Shown here one piece after another: positions 25,233 through 33,130 of a DNA stretch of 64,000 nucleotides (position 1 is its first letter; each line of letters opens with the position of its first letter). The DNA is from Mycobacterium sp. 1245805.9 (GTDB lineage Bacteria; Actinomycetota; Actinomycetes; Mycobacteriales; Mycobacteriaceae). The stretch covers positions 1 through 64,000 of the forward strand of contig NZ_LZKR01000218.1 in the NCBI RefSeq assembly GCF_001672915.1, given 5' to 3'. The position numbers were made by a program, and so were the translations under genes. The notes below the pieces were generated by a model, which saw nothing but the letters and a program-made list of their open reading frames with translations, was not told the DNA's origin and did no database searches.

Positions 25233-25380
25233 TCCCGGTGGCCTTGGGACGACCCGGCGGTGCCCGCCGCTGCCAACATGGGCCCGCAGAGGCGACGCGC
25301 CGCGGGGTCAGCGCAGCTCTTGTCGCTGGTGGTCAGGCCCGGCCTGGTCAGCTGAACCACCCCCTCACACCGCCTCAGGA

Positions 25381-25396
25381 ATTCACCATGCTCAAT
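25381..25396. promoter_or_regulatory. GntR-type operator, mce operon 1 promoter, downstream copy
   Basis: ATTCACCATGCTCAAT matches ATTCAnCATnnTGAAT at all but one arm base. Read leftward, it starts 14 nt after the -10 (25410), in the early transcribed region of mce operon 1, where a bound repressor would block RNA polymerase. Confidence 0.7.
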
Positions 25397-25409
25397 TGAT
25401 CTGGGTGAG

Positions 25410-25438
25410 AGTTTGGGGTGATATCAGTCACTTGTCAA
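25410..25438 (-). promoter_or_regulatory. Promoter of mce operon 1
   Basis: On the minus strand, TTGACA (25438-25433), 17 nt, CAAACT (25415-25410). It lies 178 bp before yrbEA and is bracketed by operators at 25452-25467 and 25381-25396. The same TTGACA/CARACT-type pair recurs at the other operator-linked promoters. Confidence 0.6.
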
Positions 25439-25451
25439 TAGATTGAGCGTA

Positions 25452-25467
25452 ATCCAATATGATGAAT
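25452..25467. promoter_or_regulatory. GntR-type operator, mce operon 1 promoter, upstream copy
   Basis: ATCCAATATGATGAAT (minus strand ATTCATCATATTGGAT) has one perfect ATTCA/TGAAT arm and one imperfect arm. It is exactly 13 nt upstream of the -35 of mce operon 1 and 56 bp before the gntR gene on the other side, so it can serve both. Together with TGTCAATAGATT just to its left it forms a block shared with 32030-32064. Confidence 0.65.
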
Positions 25468-25522
25468 CCTGGCGGGGCGTCCTAACGCGTCAAGCCGGTT
25501 GCTAGTGGGAAGATGAGCGGTG

Positions 25523-26293
25523 ATGACAGTCGATCCTCCCGCCTTACGCAGGGCCGATTGGGAACGTCGGCCAGCCCGCGGTCTGACGAGGCCCGAACAG
25601 GCGGCCGAGCAGTTGGCGGCCATGGCGTTGTCGGCCAAACCGGGCGAACGGCTCGGCACCAAAGACGAACTGCGCGCCGCCTGCGGCGTGTCTGTCGGCA
25701 CGTTCAACGAGGCTTTGCGAATGGTCCAAGCGCGCGAACTCGTCACCGTCCGCTCGGGTCCCGGCGGTGGCCTGTTCGCCAGCCAGCAATCACCCATGGT
25801 GCGCTTCGGTAACGCCATGCTCTCCCTCGGCGACGAGGCGGCGTCGCTGGCCGACGCCTTCCGGCTGCGCCACGCGCTCGACCCGCTGCTGGTGCAAGAT
25901 GCGTTGGAACACGCATCCGCTCACGACATCGCCGGACTGCGGGCCGAGCTGGATCAGATGAAGCTTGCCGCGGCCGCGGCCGATCGCACCGCCTTCATTC
26001 GCGCCAATTGGCAGCTACACATCAGGCTCGCCGAAATCAGTCCGAGCGCCCTGCTGCGTTCCTTCTATCTGCACCTGCTGGAAATCACCGATTCCCACCT
26101 GCTGACGGCGGAACCGGTCGAGGACGAATCACTGTCGGAATACATCCACAACCGCTACGACCTGCACGTCGCGCTGGTCGATGCCATCGGCGCACACGAT
26201 CCACGCGCGCTGGATTTGATCCGCGAGCACAACGCGACCGGACCCTGGATCGGCGAAGCCGACACCAGCCGTTCGGTCGCCGTCAATCAGTAG
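25523..26293 (+). CDS. GntR/FadR-family regulator 1 (Mce1R-like position)
   Basis: A 256-aa regulator. The N-terminal winged helix (residues ~20-85) includes RLGTKDELRAACGVSVGTFNEALRMVQARELVTV, and the wing is GPGGGLF. The FCD/FadR effector domain follows, with DAFRLRHALDPLLV, HIRLAEISPSALL and DLHVALVDAIGAHD, which carry the likely metal/ligand residues. FadR-type proteins sense acyl-CoAs or carboxylates. It is divergent from yrbEA, the same arrangement as mce1R and mce1 in M. tuberculosis. GTG 25520 is an alternative start. It is paralogous to the regulator at 44905-45663. Confidence 0.9.
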   Translation: MTVDPPALRRADWERRPARGLTRPEQAAEQLAAMALSAKPGERLGTKDELRAACGVSVGTFNEALRMVQARELVTVRSGPGGGLFASQQSPMVRFGNAMLSLGDEAASLADAFRLRHALDPLLVQDALEHASAHDIAGLRAELDQMKLAAAAADRTAFIRANWQLHIRLAEISPSALLRSFYLHLLEITDSHLLTAEPVEDESLSEYIHNRYDLHVALVDAIGAHDPRALDLIREHNATGPWIGEADTSRSVAVNQ

Positions 26294-26341
26294 GGTCGCC
26301 GGCCTGTCTTAGCCGAGCCGCGCCGCCCCGACGAGCGAGCA

Positions 26342-26357
26342 ATTCACCATAATGAAT
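26342..26357. promoter_or_regulatory. GntR-type operator, P450-ferredoxin promoter
   Basis: ATTCACCATAATGAAT has perfect 5-bp arms and fits the shared 16-bp motif. It ends 13 nt before TTGACA at 26371, the same phase as in three other promoters. A very degenerate second site may lie at 26400-26415. Confidence 0.75.
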
Positions 26358-26370
26358 ACTGCGGATTTCC

Positions 26371-26400
26371 TTGACAATGTCATCGACACGACTCAAGACT
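26371..26400 (+). promoter_or_regulatory. Promoter of the P450-ferredoxin pair
   Basis: TTGACA (26371-26376), 18 nt, AAGACT (26395-26400). It is 135 bp before the preferred P450 start. The -35 is perfect; the -10 is weak but resembles those of the other operator-linked promoters. Confidence 0.5.
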
Positions 26401-26534
26401 TGACACATGCCGATGCACCACTGTGAACGCGCAATGGTCTGTGATTTGCGACGAGCATGTTGGCCACCGCACGACGACTCGCACTGGTCGCCTCGGCCCT
26501 GGCGTGCGATAACCGCGGTCGAGGGGGGACTGGC

Positions 26535-27740
26535 GTGACAACGCCCGCAGAACCAGGTCAATTCTTCGATCCGCTCAACGCGGAGCATATTGCTGAGCCC
26601 GACGAATTGATGCACGCCTCCCGCTTGGGCTGCCGCGTCGGGCAGGTCAGCGACATCCTCTACTGCGTTAACAGCGATGTCGGTGTCCGGCAGGTCTTCG
26701 ATGACACCGAGAACTTCTCAAACAAGGGCAATTTCTCCGTCGGAGCCGAGGACGTCCAGTGGCCCTTCACCGTCGCCACCCAAGCGGACCCTCCTGCGCA
26801 CACCGCGTTGCGCGCGCGGCTGCTGAAGGACTTTGCGCCCGTGCGGTTACGGAAGCTGACACCGCAAGTGGAGTCGATCGTCACGGATTGCCTGAACGCT
26901 CTTCCCAAATCCGGGCGCGTTGATGTCTACGCGGATTACGCGCACTTCATCCCCGCCAAGGTTCTGTACGCGCTCATCGGCATCCCCCAGGACGCCTGGA
27001 GCGAGGTCCAACGGTGGTCTGACGTGATCGTCGCAACGGTTCCGGCGCCCACCCACCAGCTGCCCGAATTCGTCTCCCTCACAACGTATTTAGCCGAGTT
27101 GACAGAAGAGCGGCGCACGCGTCCCGATGACCATCGAGAAGACGTTCTGGACAATTTATGCTTCTCCGGGCCGGGCGAGGCCGATATGTCCACACCGGAG
27201 GTGATGACGCACATCCTCCAACTGGTGGTGGCCTCGACCGATACGACCCGGGCACTCATCGCGAACTGCCTATACAGATTGCTGGAGAACAGGAATAATT
27301 TCGAGGCCGTGCAGGCCGACCGCTCGCAATTGCCGAACGCCATCGAAGAGTCATTGCGCATGGACTCACCGGCTCAGTTCATGGTGCGCTCGGTGATGCG
27401 GGACGTGACGATCGATTCGTATGCCGTCCCTGCCGGCAAGAAGGTCTACCTCAACATCCAGTCGGCGAACCACGACGAAAACAGGTGGGGCCATGACTCC
27501 CGGAGATACCGCCTCGATCGGCCGAATCCGGCGGCCCACTTGGCGTTCGGACGCGGAATCCATACCTGCATCGGCGCACCGCTGGCCCGCATCGAGGCCC
27601 AAGTCGCCATCAGCGCCCTACTAGATCGCTATCCCCACATGACGCTGGACCCAGACGCGAAATGGGTGAAATGTCCAGGGGCGCTGACCAGACGAGTCCG
27701 ATCTGTCCCAGTCCGCCTGACCGAGGAGCGCACGCGGTGA
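26535..27740 (+). CDS. Cytochrome P450 (GntR regulon)
   Basis: A 401-aa soluble P450. It has ASTDTT in the I-helix (Ser where Gly is usual), EESLRMDSP carrying the ExxR pair, and FGRGIHTCIGAPLAR with the heme-thiolate cysteine. GTG 26535 follows GAGGGGGG at good spacing; the frame opens further upstream (26457) but those residues do not look like a P450 N-terminus. The stop overlaps the GTG of a ferredoxin gene. The operator and promoter upstream place it in the GntR-linked regulon, so it probably oxidises the substrate imported by mce operon 1. Confidence 0.9.
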   Translation: MTTPAEPGQFFDPLNAEHIAEPDELMHASRLGCRVGQVSDILYCVNSDVGVRQVFDDTENFSNKGNFSVGAEDVQWPFTVATQADPPAHTALRARLLKDFAPVRLRKLTPQVESIVTDCLNALPKSGRVDVYADYAHFIPAKVLYALIGIPQDAWSEVQRWSDVIVATVPAPTHQLPEFVSLTTYLAELTEERRTRPDDHREDVLDNLCFSGPGEADMSTPEVMTHILQLVVASTDTTRALIANCLYRLLENRNNFEAVQADRSQLPNAIEESLRMDSPAQFMVRSVMRDVTIDSYAVPAGKKVYLNIQSANHDENRWGHDSRRYRLDRPNPAAHLAFGRGIHTCIGAPLARIEAQVAISALLDRYPHMTLDPDAKWVKCPGALTRRVRSVPVRLTEERTR

Positions 27741-27943
27741 GAATCGAAATCGACCGAAATCGATGTGAAGGCCACGGGATGTGTGAAGTCGTCGCGCCGG
27801 AGTACTTCTCACTCGATGATGACGGAAATCTGACCATTCTCGCGGAGAATGTTTCGGACCGCGACGAGGCGCACGTCCGCGATGCCGCCATGGTCTGCCC
27901 AGTGGCCGCGCTCCGGCTCGCTGACCGGTTGCTGGCCGAATAG
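27737..27943 (+). CDS. 3Fe-4S ferredoxin, P450 partner (GntR regulon)
   Basis: A 68-aa ferredoxin: CEGHGMC and MVCPVAAL supply three cysteine ligands, as in other mycobacterial P450 ferredoxins. GTG 27737 overlaps the P450 stop (GTGA), so the two are translated together. The longer open frame upstream lies within the P450 gene. It delivers electrons to the adjacent P450. Confidence 0.9.
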   Translation: MRIEIDRNRCEGHGMCEVVAPEYFSLDDDGNLTILAENVSDRDEAHVRDAAMVCPVAALRLADRLLAE

Positions 27944-27968
27944 CGCTGATAACAGTCGACTTCGTGCT

Positions 27969-28316
27969 CTAGCGCGCTGATCCGAAGACCGCCGCATCGC
28001 GTGGCGAGTTAAATCCGTCGGGCGCAACGTCGAACTGCACGGCTGATCGAGATTGTAGGTGCGGAGCGACCTTGTCGCGAATGAGGCGCAGATGTTCTGG
28101 GTCGGAGATGTAGTCCAGGAACGCATTCCGGCCTTCGAAAACCGCCGTCACTGCGTAGTGAGCGTTGCCATCTCGCACTCCGATGTCGGGTCCGTGGTAA
28201 TAGCGGATGGCCCCGGTGCGCGGCGCGAAATCGTCGAGCGCCGCGCCGAGATCCGCCATCACTTCGTCCGCTACGTCGGGAGCGAAGGTGAACGTGACCA
28301 CATGGATCACTGGCAT
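27969..28316 (-). CDS. Dabb (stress-responsive A/B barrel) domain protein
   Basis: A 115-aa single-domain ferredoxin-like barrel: HVVTFTFAPDVADE at the N-terminus, YYHGPDIGVRDGNAHYAV near residue 40, and FLDYISDPEHLRLI near 70 are Dabb hallmarks. Some relatives in aromatic or polyketide pathways are cyclases or small accessory proteins. It is the last gene of the HsaAB-like operon, 25 bp after the extradiol dioxygenase gene. The specific function is unknown. Confidence 0.8.
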   Translation of the reverse strand: MPVIHVVTFTFAPDVADEVMADLGAALDDFAPRTGAIRYYHGPDIGVRDGNAHYAVTAVFEGRNAFLDYISDPEHLRLIRDKVAPHLQSRSAVQFDVAPDGFNSPRDAAVFGSAR

Positions 28317-28341
28317 GCCGAGAGGTCCTGCTCAGCGATGC

Positions 28342-29262
28342 TCACGACGCGTGGGCCCCGATCATCAGCGCGCCCAGGTCTTCGGGAGACAAGAACGACG
28401 GCGGTGGCGGCGGCCCCCAATTGAACAAACCCCGTGCGCCCTCGAGTGTCTCCGGCGTCCATAGCTGGTCGTCGACGATGGAGTCCATGTCCGCGTAGTA
28501 CTCGCTGAAGTTGCCGGCCGGATCTTTGAGGTACCAGAAGAAATTCGAGCCCGCGTGATGGCGCCCGAGTCCCCAGACGTGGCGTGCGGGATCGGCCTGC
28601 AGCATCGCCGACGCGCCTCGCCCCACCTCGTCGATGTCGTCAACCTGCCAGGAGGTGTGGTGCAGGAAGCTCACCGGTGCGCGCAGGATAAGCACGTTGT
28701 GGTGGTCGGTCGAGCAGCGCAGGAATGCCCCCACATCCTTGATGCGATCGCTGACCTTGAACCCGAGGCCGTCGAGGAAGAAGCGTTGCGTCGCTTCGAG
28801 GTTAGTAGTCCCCAGGACGACATGGCCGAGCTTGCGCGGTCGGACCCGCCCGCTGCGCAGCACACCTGGTGCGCGTTGGCCTATCCGTCCGGCTCGGCCC
28901 GGTGTGTTGGGCATGGGGACCGGCGTGGGCAGTTGGACGATTCGGCCGGTGACAGCCGTCGTCACACGGACACCGGTCACGAATTCGACGGCGCTGACCT
29001 GACGTGGTTGTCGCTCCGGCCGCGCGCCGATACGCCTCAGATTGCTTGCGATGCGCTCGATGTCGTCGTCGTCCTCGGCGCCGAGCTCCATTTCGATCAG
29101 CCTGCGCGTCGGCGCCTGGACGATGCGTAACTGCCTGCCTCCGTCACGCGTGGCGAAACAGCCGTCCCCGTAAGCCTCCAGGCCGAACTCGGCATAATAG
29201 GCCTGTGTTTCGGGGACGTTGGGAACCCCGATCGTCACAGCGGTCAGCCGGTGTAGGGCCAT
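28342..29262 (-). CDS. VOC-family extradiol ring-cleavage dioxygenase (GntR regulon)
   Basis: A 306-aa two-domain VOC protein. Metal ligands in the C-terminal domain are His in KLGHVVLGTTN (near residue 145), His in FLHHTSWQVDD (near 200) and Glu in GNFSEYYAD (near 252), the type I extradiol arrangement shared with BphC and HsaC. It should open the catechol made by the upstream HsaAB-like hydroxylase. The ATG at 29262 has AGGAGG upstream. It is the fourth gene of the five-gene operon, between the FAH-type hydrolase and the Dabb gene. Confidence 0.88.
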   Translation of the reverse strand: MALHRLTAVTIGVPNVPETQAYYAEFGLEAYGDGCFATRDGGRQLRIVQAPTRRLIEMELGAEDDDDIERIASNLRRIGARPERQPRQVSAVEFVTGVRVTTAVTGRIVQLPTPVPMPNTPGRAGRIGQRAPGVLRSGRVRPRKLGHVVLGTTNLEATQRFFLDGLGFKVSDRIKDVGAFLRCSTDHHNVLILRAPVSFLHHTSWQVDDIDEVGRGASAMLQADPARHVWGLGRHHAGSNFFWYLKDPAGNFSEYYADMDSIVDDQLWTPETLEGARGLFNWGPPPPPSFLSPEDLGALMIGAHAS

Positions 29263-29300
29263 AGCGGCCTCCTGCTATTGCGAAGGGTCATGTGGACGAT

Positions 29301-30161
29301 TCAATCGGCGTCGCCGGCGACGAATCGCTGTCGCAGCTCTCCGATTCCCCGGACGTAGCTGACCAGTTCCTCACCCGGGACCAGATAACGCGGGGGCGTC
29401 CGGCCCAGACCCACTCCGGCGGGGGTGCCGGTGAACAGCAGGTCGCCGGGCAGCAGCGGCAGCTTGTCCGACAGGCGCGAGATCAGCGCGGGCACCGAAA
29501 ATACCAGATCGCGGGTGCGACCCTTTTGCATCTGTTCTCCGTCGATGGTGCAGCCCAATTCGAGATCATCGGGGTTGTCGAATTCGTCGGGTGTGACCAG
29601 CCACGGTCCGGTGGGACCGAAACCGGGCAGGGATTTTCCCAAGCTGAATTGCGGTGAGGGCCCGCTGGTTTGGGTGATCCTCTCCGAAAGGTCCTGCCCG
29701 ACCGTCAATCCCGCCACGTGGTCCCACGCCTGGTTCTGCGTGACCCGATGCGCCGAGCGACCGATGACGACGACCAGCTCCACCTCCCAGTCGGTATGGC
29801 CGCCCGGCGGCAGCTCGACGGTGGTGACTGGGCCGGTGATGCACGACGGCCACTTGGTAAACATCACCGTCGGCTCGTCAGGCACGTCGAAGTGCGATTC
29901 CGCGGCATGGGCGCGATAGTTCAGGCCGATCGCGAACACTTGCCGGGGAGCCGGCGCCGGCGCTCCGAGTTCACTCGGAGAGAACGGCTCGGCGGCGGCC
30001 AGGTCCACCCGGTCGGCCCACGACACGAACTCCGCCCACTCGTCATAGATCCGCTGGGGCGAGGAGTCGAAACGGCCGCCGCTGGCGCCCTGCACATCCA
30101 GCGCCCGCGCTCCGTCGGCGGTCACCAGCGCAAGTCGGCCATGAAGATTCGCCACGCGCAC
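29301..30161 (-). CDS. Fumarylacetoacetate hydrolase family protein (GntR regulon)
   Basis: A 286-aa FAH-fold enzyme: VFAIGLNYRAHA, acidic metal ligands in HTDWEVELVVVIG and the GLTVGQDLSER region, and LFTGTPAGVGLGR near the end. GTG 30161 is the start (GAAAGGA 8 nt upstream). Next to an extradiol dioxygenase, it most likely hydrolyses or decarboxylates the ring-fission product. This differs from the hsa cluster, where HsaD, an alpha/beta-hydrolase, does this step. Confidence 0.88.
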   Translation of the reverse strand: MRVANLHGRLALVTADGARALDVQGASGGRFDSSPQRIYDEWAEFVSWADRVDLAAAEPFSPSELGAPAPAPRQVFAIGLNYRAHAAESHFDVPDEPTVMFTKWPSCITGPVTTVELPPGGHTDWEVELVVVIGRSAHRVTQNQAWDHVAGLTVGQDLSERITQTSGPSPQFSLGKSLPGFGPTGPWLVTPDEFDNPDDLELGCTIDGEQMQKGRTRDLVFSVPALISRLSDKLPLLPGDLLFTGTPAGVGLGRTPPRYLVPGEELVSYVRGIGELRQRFVAGDAD

Positions 30162-30193
30162 GTGAAAGTCCTTTCGTTGTCGGTCTGCTGCGT

Positions 30194-31408
30194 TCAGACC
30201 AGCGGGGTGATGGTTTCCTCGACGCCCAACAGCGCCTTGCCGTACACCTCGTAGGCGACCATCGGCGACACCACCGCGTGCCGCGCCGCGGTCGACGAGT
30301 CGCGCCAAATCCGCTGCAGTGGATTGACATCCGCGAATGATCCCGCGCCATGCGCGGACAACAGAATTTCGATGGCACGCGTGATCGACTCCGCGACGTA
30401 GCCGGTGTCGGATCGCACTCGGGCGCGAGTCAGGAAGTCCGGGTATTCGCCCCGGGCGGCCGCCTCGTCGATATCGCTGGCAGCGCGATACGCATGCAGC
30501 TGGGCGGTGTCGATCAGCCGCGCCGCTTCGGCGATCTGCAACTGGAAGGCGACCGAATCCTGTTGGGTTTCGTAGAAGGTGTAGGAAATGGGCTTCTTGG
30601 CCGCCTTACTGGTCACATATTGCAGCGCAGCCCTGCCCATGCCCAACTGGGGACCCACGAGCACCAACGCGACAACGGGGACAAACGCCGACCGGTACAA
30701 CGGCTCGGTGGCGGTGTGCTCCGATGGATAGTCGCCGCGAATCGCATTGGGCACCCGCAGGATACGGTGCTCGGGCACGAACACATCCTCGGCGCTGACG
30801 GCGTTGCTGCCGGTGGACTTCATGCCTGCGACGAACCACACGTCCTCCAGCTGCAGCTCCGAGCGAGGGATCAGCGCGAGCCCCTGGTCAACGACCTCGC
30901 CGGCCTCGTCGGTGATCGGGATGCCCAGCACCGACCAGTCCGAATGCCACGATCCCGAGTTGTAATACCACTTTCCGCTGACCCTCCATCCCCCGTCGGT
31001 CTTTTGGGATTCCGACGTCGGCGCCAGCACTCCAGAGACCTTTGCATCGGGATTGGCGCCGAAGACTTCGTCCTGCGCCTGGGCGCTGAACAGGCTGGTC
31101 ATCCAGTTACAGACATTGATCAAAGTGACGACCCACGCGGTTCCGCCATCGGCTTCGGCGACGGCGGCGCAAACGTCGAGCATGGTACGCATCGAGGTCT
31201 CATATCCGCCGTAGCGCTTCGGTATGGTCAGCCGGAACAACCCGGCCTGGGCCAGGGCCTCGATGCTTTCTTCTGCGACCCGTCGGTCCTGTTCGCCGGC
31301 CACCGCGTTCTTCGACAGCAGCGGCTGAAGTTCCTTGACGCGCGCCACTAGCTCGGCAGCGTGGGGCGTCGCGGTACTGCCATCAAGCGAAGGCTGAACG
31401 GTTGTCAT
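30194..31408 (-). CDS. HsaA-like flavin-dependent monooxygenase, oxygenase component (acyl-CoA dehydrogenase fold)
   Basis: A 404-aa acyl-CoA-dehydrogenase-fold protein of the two-component monooxygenase group (HsaA, HPAH-C2, DszC). Features are RLTIPKRYGGYE near residue 55, AAVAEADGGTAWVV near 85, VSGKWYYNSGS near 140, and the C-terminal AIEILLSAHGAGSF. It lacks the usual acyl-CoA dehydrogenase catalytic Glu context, and the adjacent flavin reductase fits a monooxygenase role: ortho-hydroxylation of a phenol with reduced flavin and O2. ATG 31408 has GAGGAG upstream; the frame runs on upstream only as overlap with the reductase gene. Confidence 0.85.
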   Translation of the reverse strand: MTTVQPSLDGSTATPHAAELVARVKELQPLLSKNAVAGEQDRRVAEESIEALAQAGLFRLTIPKRYGGYETSMRTMLDVCAAVAEADGGTAWVVTLINVCNWMTSLFSAQAQDEVFGANPDAKVSGVLAPTSESQKTDGGWRVSGKWYYNSGSWHSDWSVLGIPITDEAGEVVDQGLALIPRSELQLEDVWFVAGMKSTGSNAVSAEDVFVPEHRILRVPNAIRGDYPSEHTATEPLYRSAFVPVVALVLVGPQLGMGRAALQYVTSKAAKKPISYTFYETQQDSVAFQLQIAEAARLIDTAQLHAYRAASDIDEAAARGEYPDFLTRARVRSDTGYVAESITRAIEILLSAHGAGSFADVNPLQRIWRDSSTAARHAVVSPMVAYEVYGKALLGVEETITPLV

Positions 31409-31440
31409 CGCGTTTACTCCTCGGTGTAGGGATGCCCTAT

Positions 31441-31962
31441 TCAGCGGGCACAAGCGGCGATGTGATCGGTGATCGGCGTGCGGGGCCGCTGTTGGAACTG
31501 CGAATGTGTGCCAAATGTGCGGTGACCGTAGATCAAAGGCGGTTCGGGGGACGATGCGGCGTGATGCACCATGCCGATGAGCAGCACGTGATCGCCGGCC
31601 TCCACGGATTGATGGAGATCGCAAGCCGCCCAACCGACTGCGCCCTCCAAACGCGGCAACCCATCCGCCATCGACCAGCGCACTTGGCTGAATCGGTCCA
31701 CTCCCCTTTTGGCGAAGACGACGGCGAGGTCGTCCTGGGCGCGCCCGAGAACGTTGACCCCGAACCGACGGCTGCCGAGGATGCGGGCCAACAACGCGGA
31801 GCCGCAATCAAGTGCGATCGATAGCAGCGGCGGCCGGAGCGACACCGATGCCAGCGAACTCACGGTTGCGCCGTGCGCCCCGTCGTGGTCGGCGGTCGTC
31901 ACGATCGCTACCGGGGCGCAGACCCCCGCCATCAAGTCGCGAAAGTGCCGATCGAGTACCAC
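31441..31962 (-). CDS. HsaB-like flavin reductase component
   Basis: A 173-aa flavin reductase of the HpaC/HsaB type: FRDLMAGVCAPVAIVTT at the start, SLASVSLRPPLLSIAL near residue 38, RRFGVNVLGRAQ near 65, and DHVLLIGMVHHA near 125. It supplies reduced FMN/FAD to the oxygenase component encoded next. It is the first gene of the five-gene operon; its start (GTG 31962) lies 18 bp beyond the operator at 31980. Confidence 0.88.
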   Translation of the reverse strand: MVLDRHFRDLMAGVCAPVAIVTTADHDGAHGATVSSLASVSLRPPLLSIALDCGSALLARILGSRRFGVNVLGRAQDDLAVVFAKRGVDRFSQVRWSMADGLPRLEGAVGWAACDLHQSVEAGDHVLLIGMVHHAASSPEPPLIYGHRTFGTHSQFQQRPRTPITDHIAACAR

Positions 31963-31979
31963 TGCGGCCTTCCCACCAA

Positions 31980-31995
31980 ATTCACCATGCTGAAT
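31980..31995. promoter_or_regulatory. GntR-type operator, HsaAB-like operon promoter, downstream copy
   Basis: ATTCACCATGCTGAAT has perfect 5-bp arms. On the minus strand it begins about 11 nt after the -10 and precedes the flavin reductase start by 17 nt, so binding would cover the transcription or translation start region. Confidence 0.75.
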
Positions 31996-32005
31996 TGCTC
32001 CTTGC

Positions 32006-32035
32006 AGTCTGCGAGCCCGCCCATGCGCCTGTCAA
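32006..32035 (-). promoter_or_regulatory. Promoter of the HsaAB-like operon
   Basis: On the minus strand, TTGACA (32035-32030), 18 nt, CAGACT (32011-32006). It is bracketed by operators at 32049-32064 and 31980-31995, the same design as the mce operon 1 promoter. Confidence 0.6.
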
Positions 32036-32048
32036 TAGATTCGACGTT

Positions 32049-32064
32049 ATTCATCATGCTGATT
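32049..32064. promoter_or_regulatory. GntR-type operator, HsaAB-like operon promoter, upstream copy
   Basis: ATTCATCATGCTGATT matches the shared motif with one arm mismatch and lies exactly 13 nt upstream of the -35. The block TGTCAATAGATT, 3 nt, CGT, 1 nt, operator is the same here (32030-32064) as at 25433-25467. Confidence 0.7.
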
Positions 32065-32192
32065 TCGCGCTGCGCGGCGGAAGGGCCTGCTTGCGCCGTC
32101 GCAGACACCGCGTGACAAGCCAGTCCATCGCGGAATGGACCCGACGCAGCAACGGGGCCGAGGGCTGTGGCGAACATGGGCATCGGACATGT

Positions 32193-32708
32193 TCAACCGT
32201 TGAGGTATGTGCCGTTCGGGGTGATGAGAAATCGGAACATGCCGCGGTAGCAGTAGGTGCTGGTATCCGCCATCGTGGCGCAGGTCGTCTCGTTCCAGTT
32301 GAGATAGCTGCGGGGCGGCAGGACCTGCTGCGCTTGCGCATGGGGAAACCCGATCGCGATCGCCGGATCATGATGGACCCTGGTATCCCCGTTGAACCAG
32401 CCGATGTGATCAGTTCCAGGCGGGGTGTCGGGAAGAGGACCGGCGCAGCCAAAGCTTCCCCGCAGCCAGATCCCACAGTTGAGCCCGGTAGGGGTCAGGA
32501 AATACACCCCGTAGAGGCCGGGCAGGAAATACTGGGCGGGGTCAAGGCGGGTGTAGGCCGCCAAGACGAGGCTGTCCTTCGGATAGGGATTGGGCGCGAT
32601 CGTCGCGTCAACCGGATCGGCATGTGATCGGGGCGCGCTCAGCAGCGCCAGCGCGATCGTCGACAGCGTGGCCAACCACCGAGACGAAACTTCCTTACGC
32701 ACAATCAC
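32193..32708 (-). CDS. Small secreted protein, mce operon 2 tail
   Basis: A 171-aa exported protein. The signal peptide (WLATLSTIALALLSAPRSHA) is cleaved near residue 30. The mature part has four cysteines (LNCGIW, FGCAGP, TTCATM, TYCYRG), probably two disulfides. GTG 32708 overlaps the previous stop (GTGA). I do not recognise the family. It is the last gene of the secreted-protein run downstream of mce operon 2 and is presumably an envelope accessory protein. Confidence 0.65.
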   Translation of the reverse strand: MIVRKEVSSRWLATLSTIALALLSAPRSHADPVDATIAPNPYPKDSLVLAAYTRLDPAQYFLPGLYGVYFLTPTGLNCGIWLRGSFGCAGPLPDTPPGTDHIGWFNGDTRVHHDPAIAIGFPHAQAQQVLPPRSYLNWNETTCATMADTSTYCYRGMFRFLITPNGTYLNG

Positions 32709-33130
32709 TCCCCACCGGTTTGCGGGAAATTTCGGTGTGGCGTGCTGCCGTAGCAGGTCGCATCGCCGACATCGAGGGTGCTTTCGCATAGCAGCTTGTC
32801 TCCGAGGTAGATGCGCACCGTGACGTACTTGTACGGCCAGCGATAGGGCCGCCAGTCGGCGCGAATTTCAGCGCCATCTTTTGTCGGGCTGACCGCGTTT
32901 GGCACCTCGGCCGTGAGCCGCCAGGGCAGTGAAACGTGCTGTAACGCTTTGCGTTCGGAGCGGTCGTTGTACTCGACATTTGCGGCGGCCACGTTGTTCT
33001 GGTCCGAGACAATCTCGTAGGTAACGGTGTCCTCGGCGTGAGCGACGGGGGCTGACAGCAGGGCGGCGATTCCAGTGGTCAGCGCCACCGCCATAACCCA
33101 ACTCCGGTTCAGGTATCGCGACGACCGCAT
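32705..33130 (-). CDS. Secreted MmpS-like protein, mce operon 2 tail
   Basis: A 141-aa exported protein: signal segment (VMAVALTTGIAALLSAPVAHA), then a beta-rich domain with VTYEIVSD, NVEYND, LPWRLTAEVPN and VTVRIYLGDKLLCES. This resembles the extracytoplasmic domain of MmpS accessory proteins of MmpL lipid exporters, but here the N-terminus looks cleavable rather than a membrane anchor. Two cysteines (LLCES, ATCYG) probably pair. It overlaps the following gene by 4 bp and sits directly after the previous one. Confidence 0.65.
   Translation of the reverse strand: MRSSRYLNRSWVMAVALTTGIAALLSAPVAHAEDTVTYEIVSDQNNVAAANVEYNDRSERKALQHVSLPWRLTAEVPNAVSPTKDGAEIRADWRPYRWPYKYVTVRIYLGDKLLCESTLDVGDATCYGSTPHRNFPQTGGE

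Noticed and set aside
26400..26415. Second GntR-type operator after the P450 promoter
   Set aside because: Only the CATGC core and parts of the arms agree; too degenerate to call as a site.
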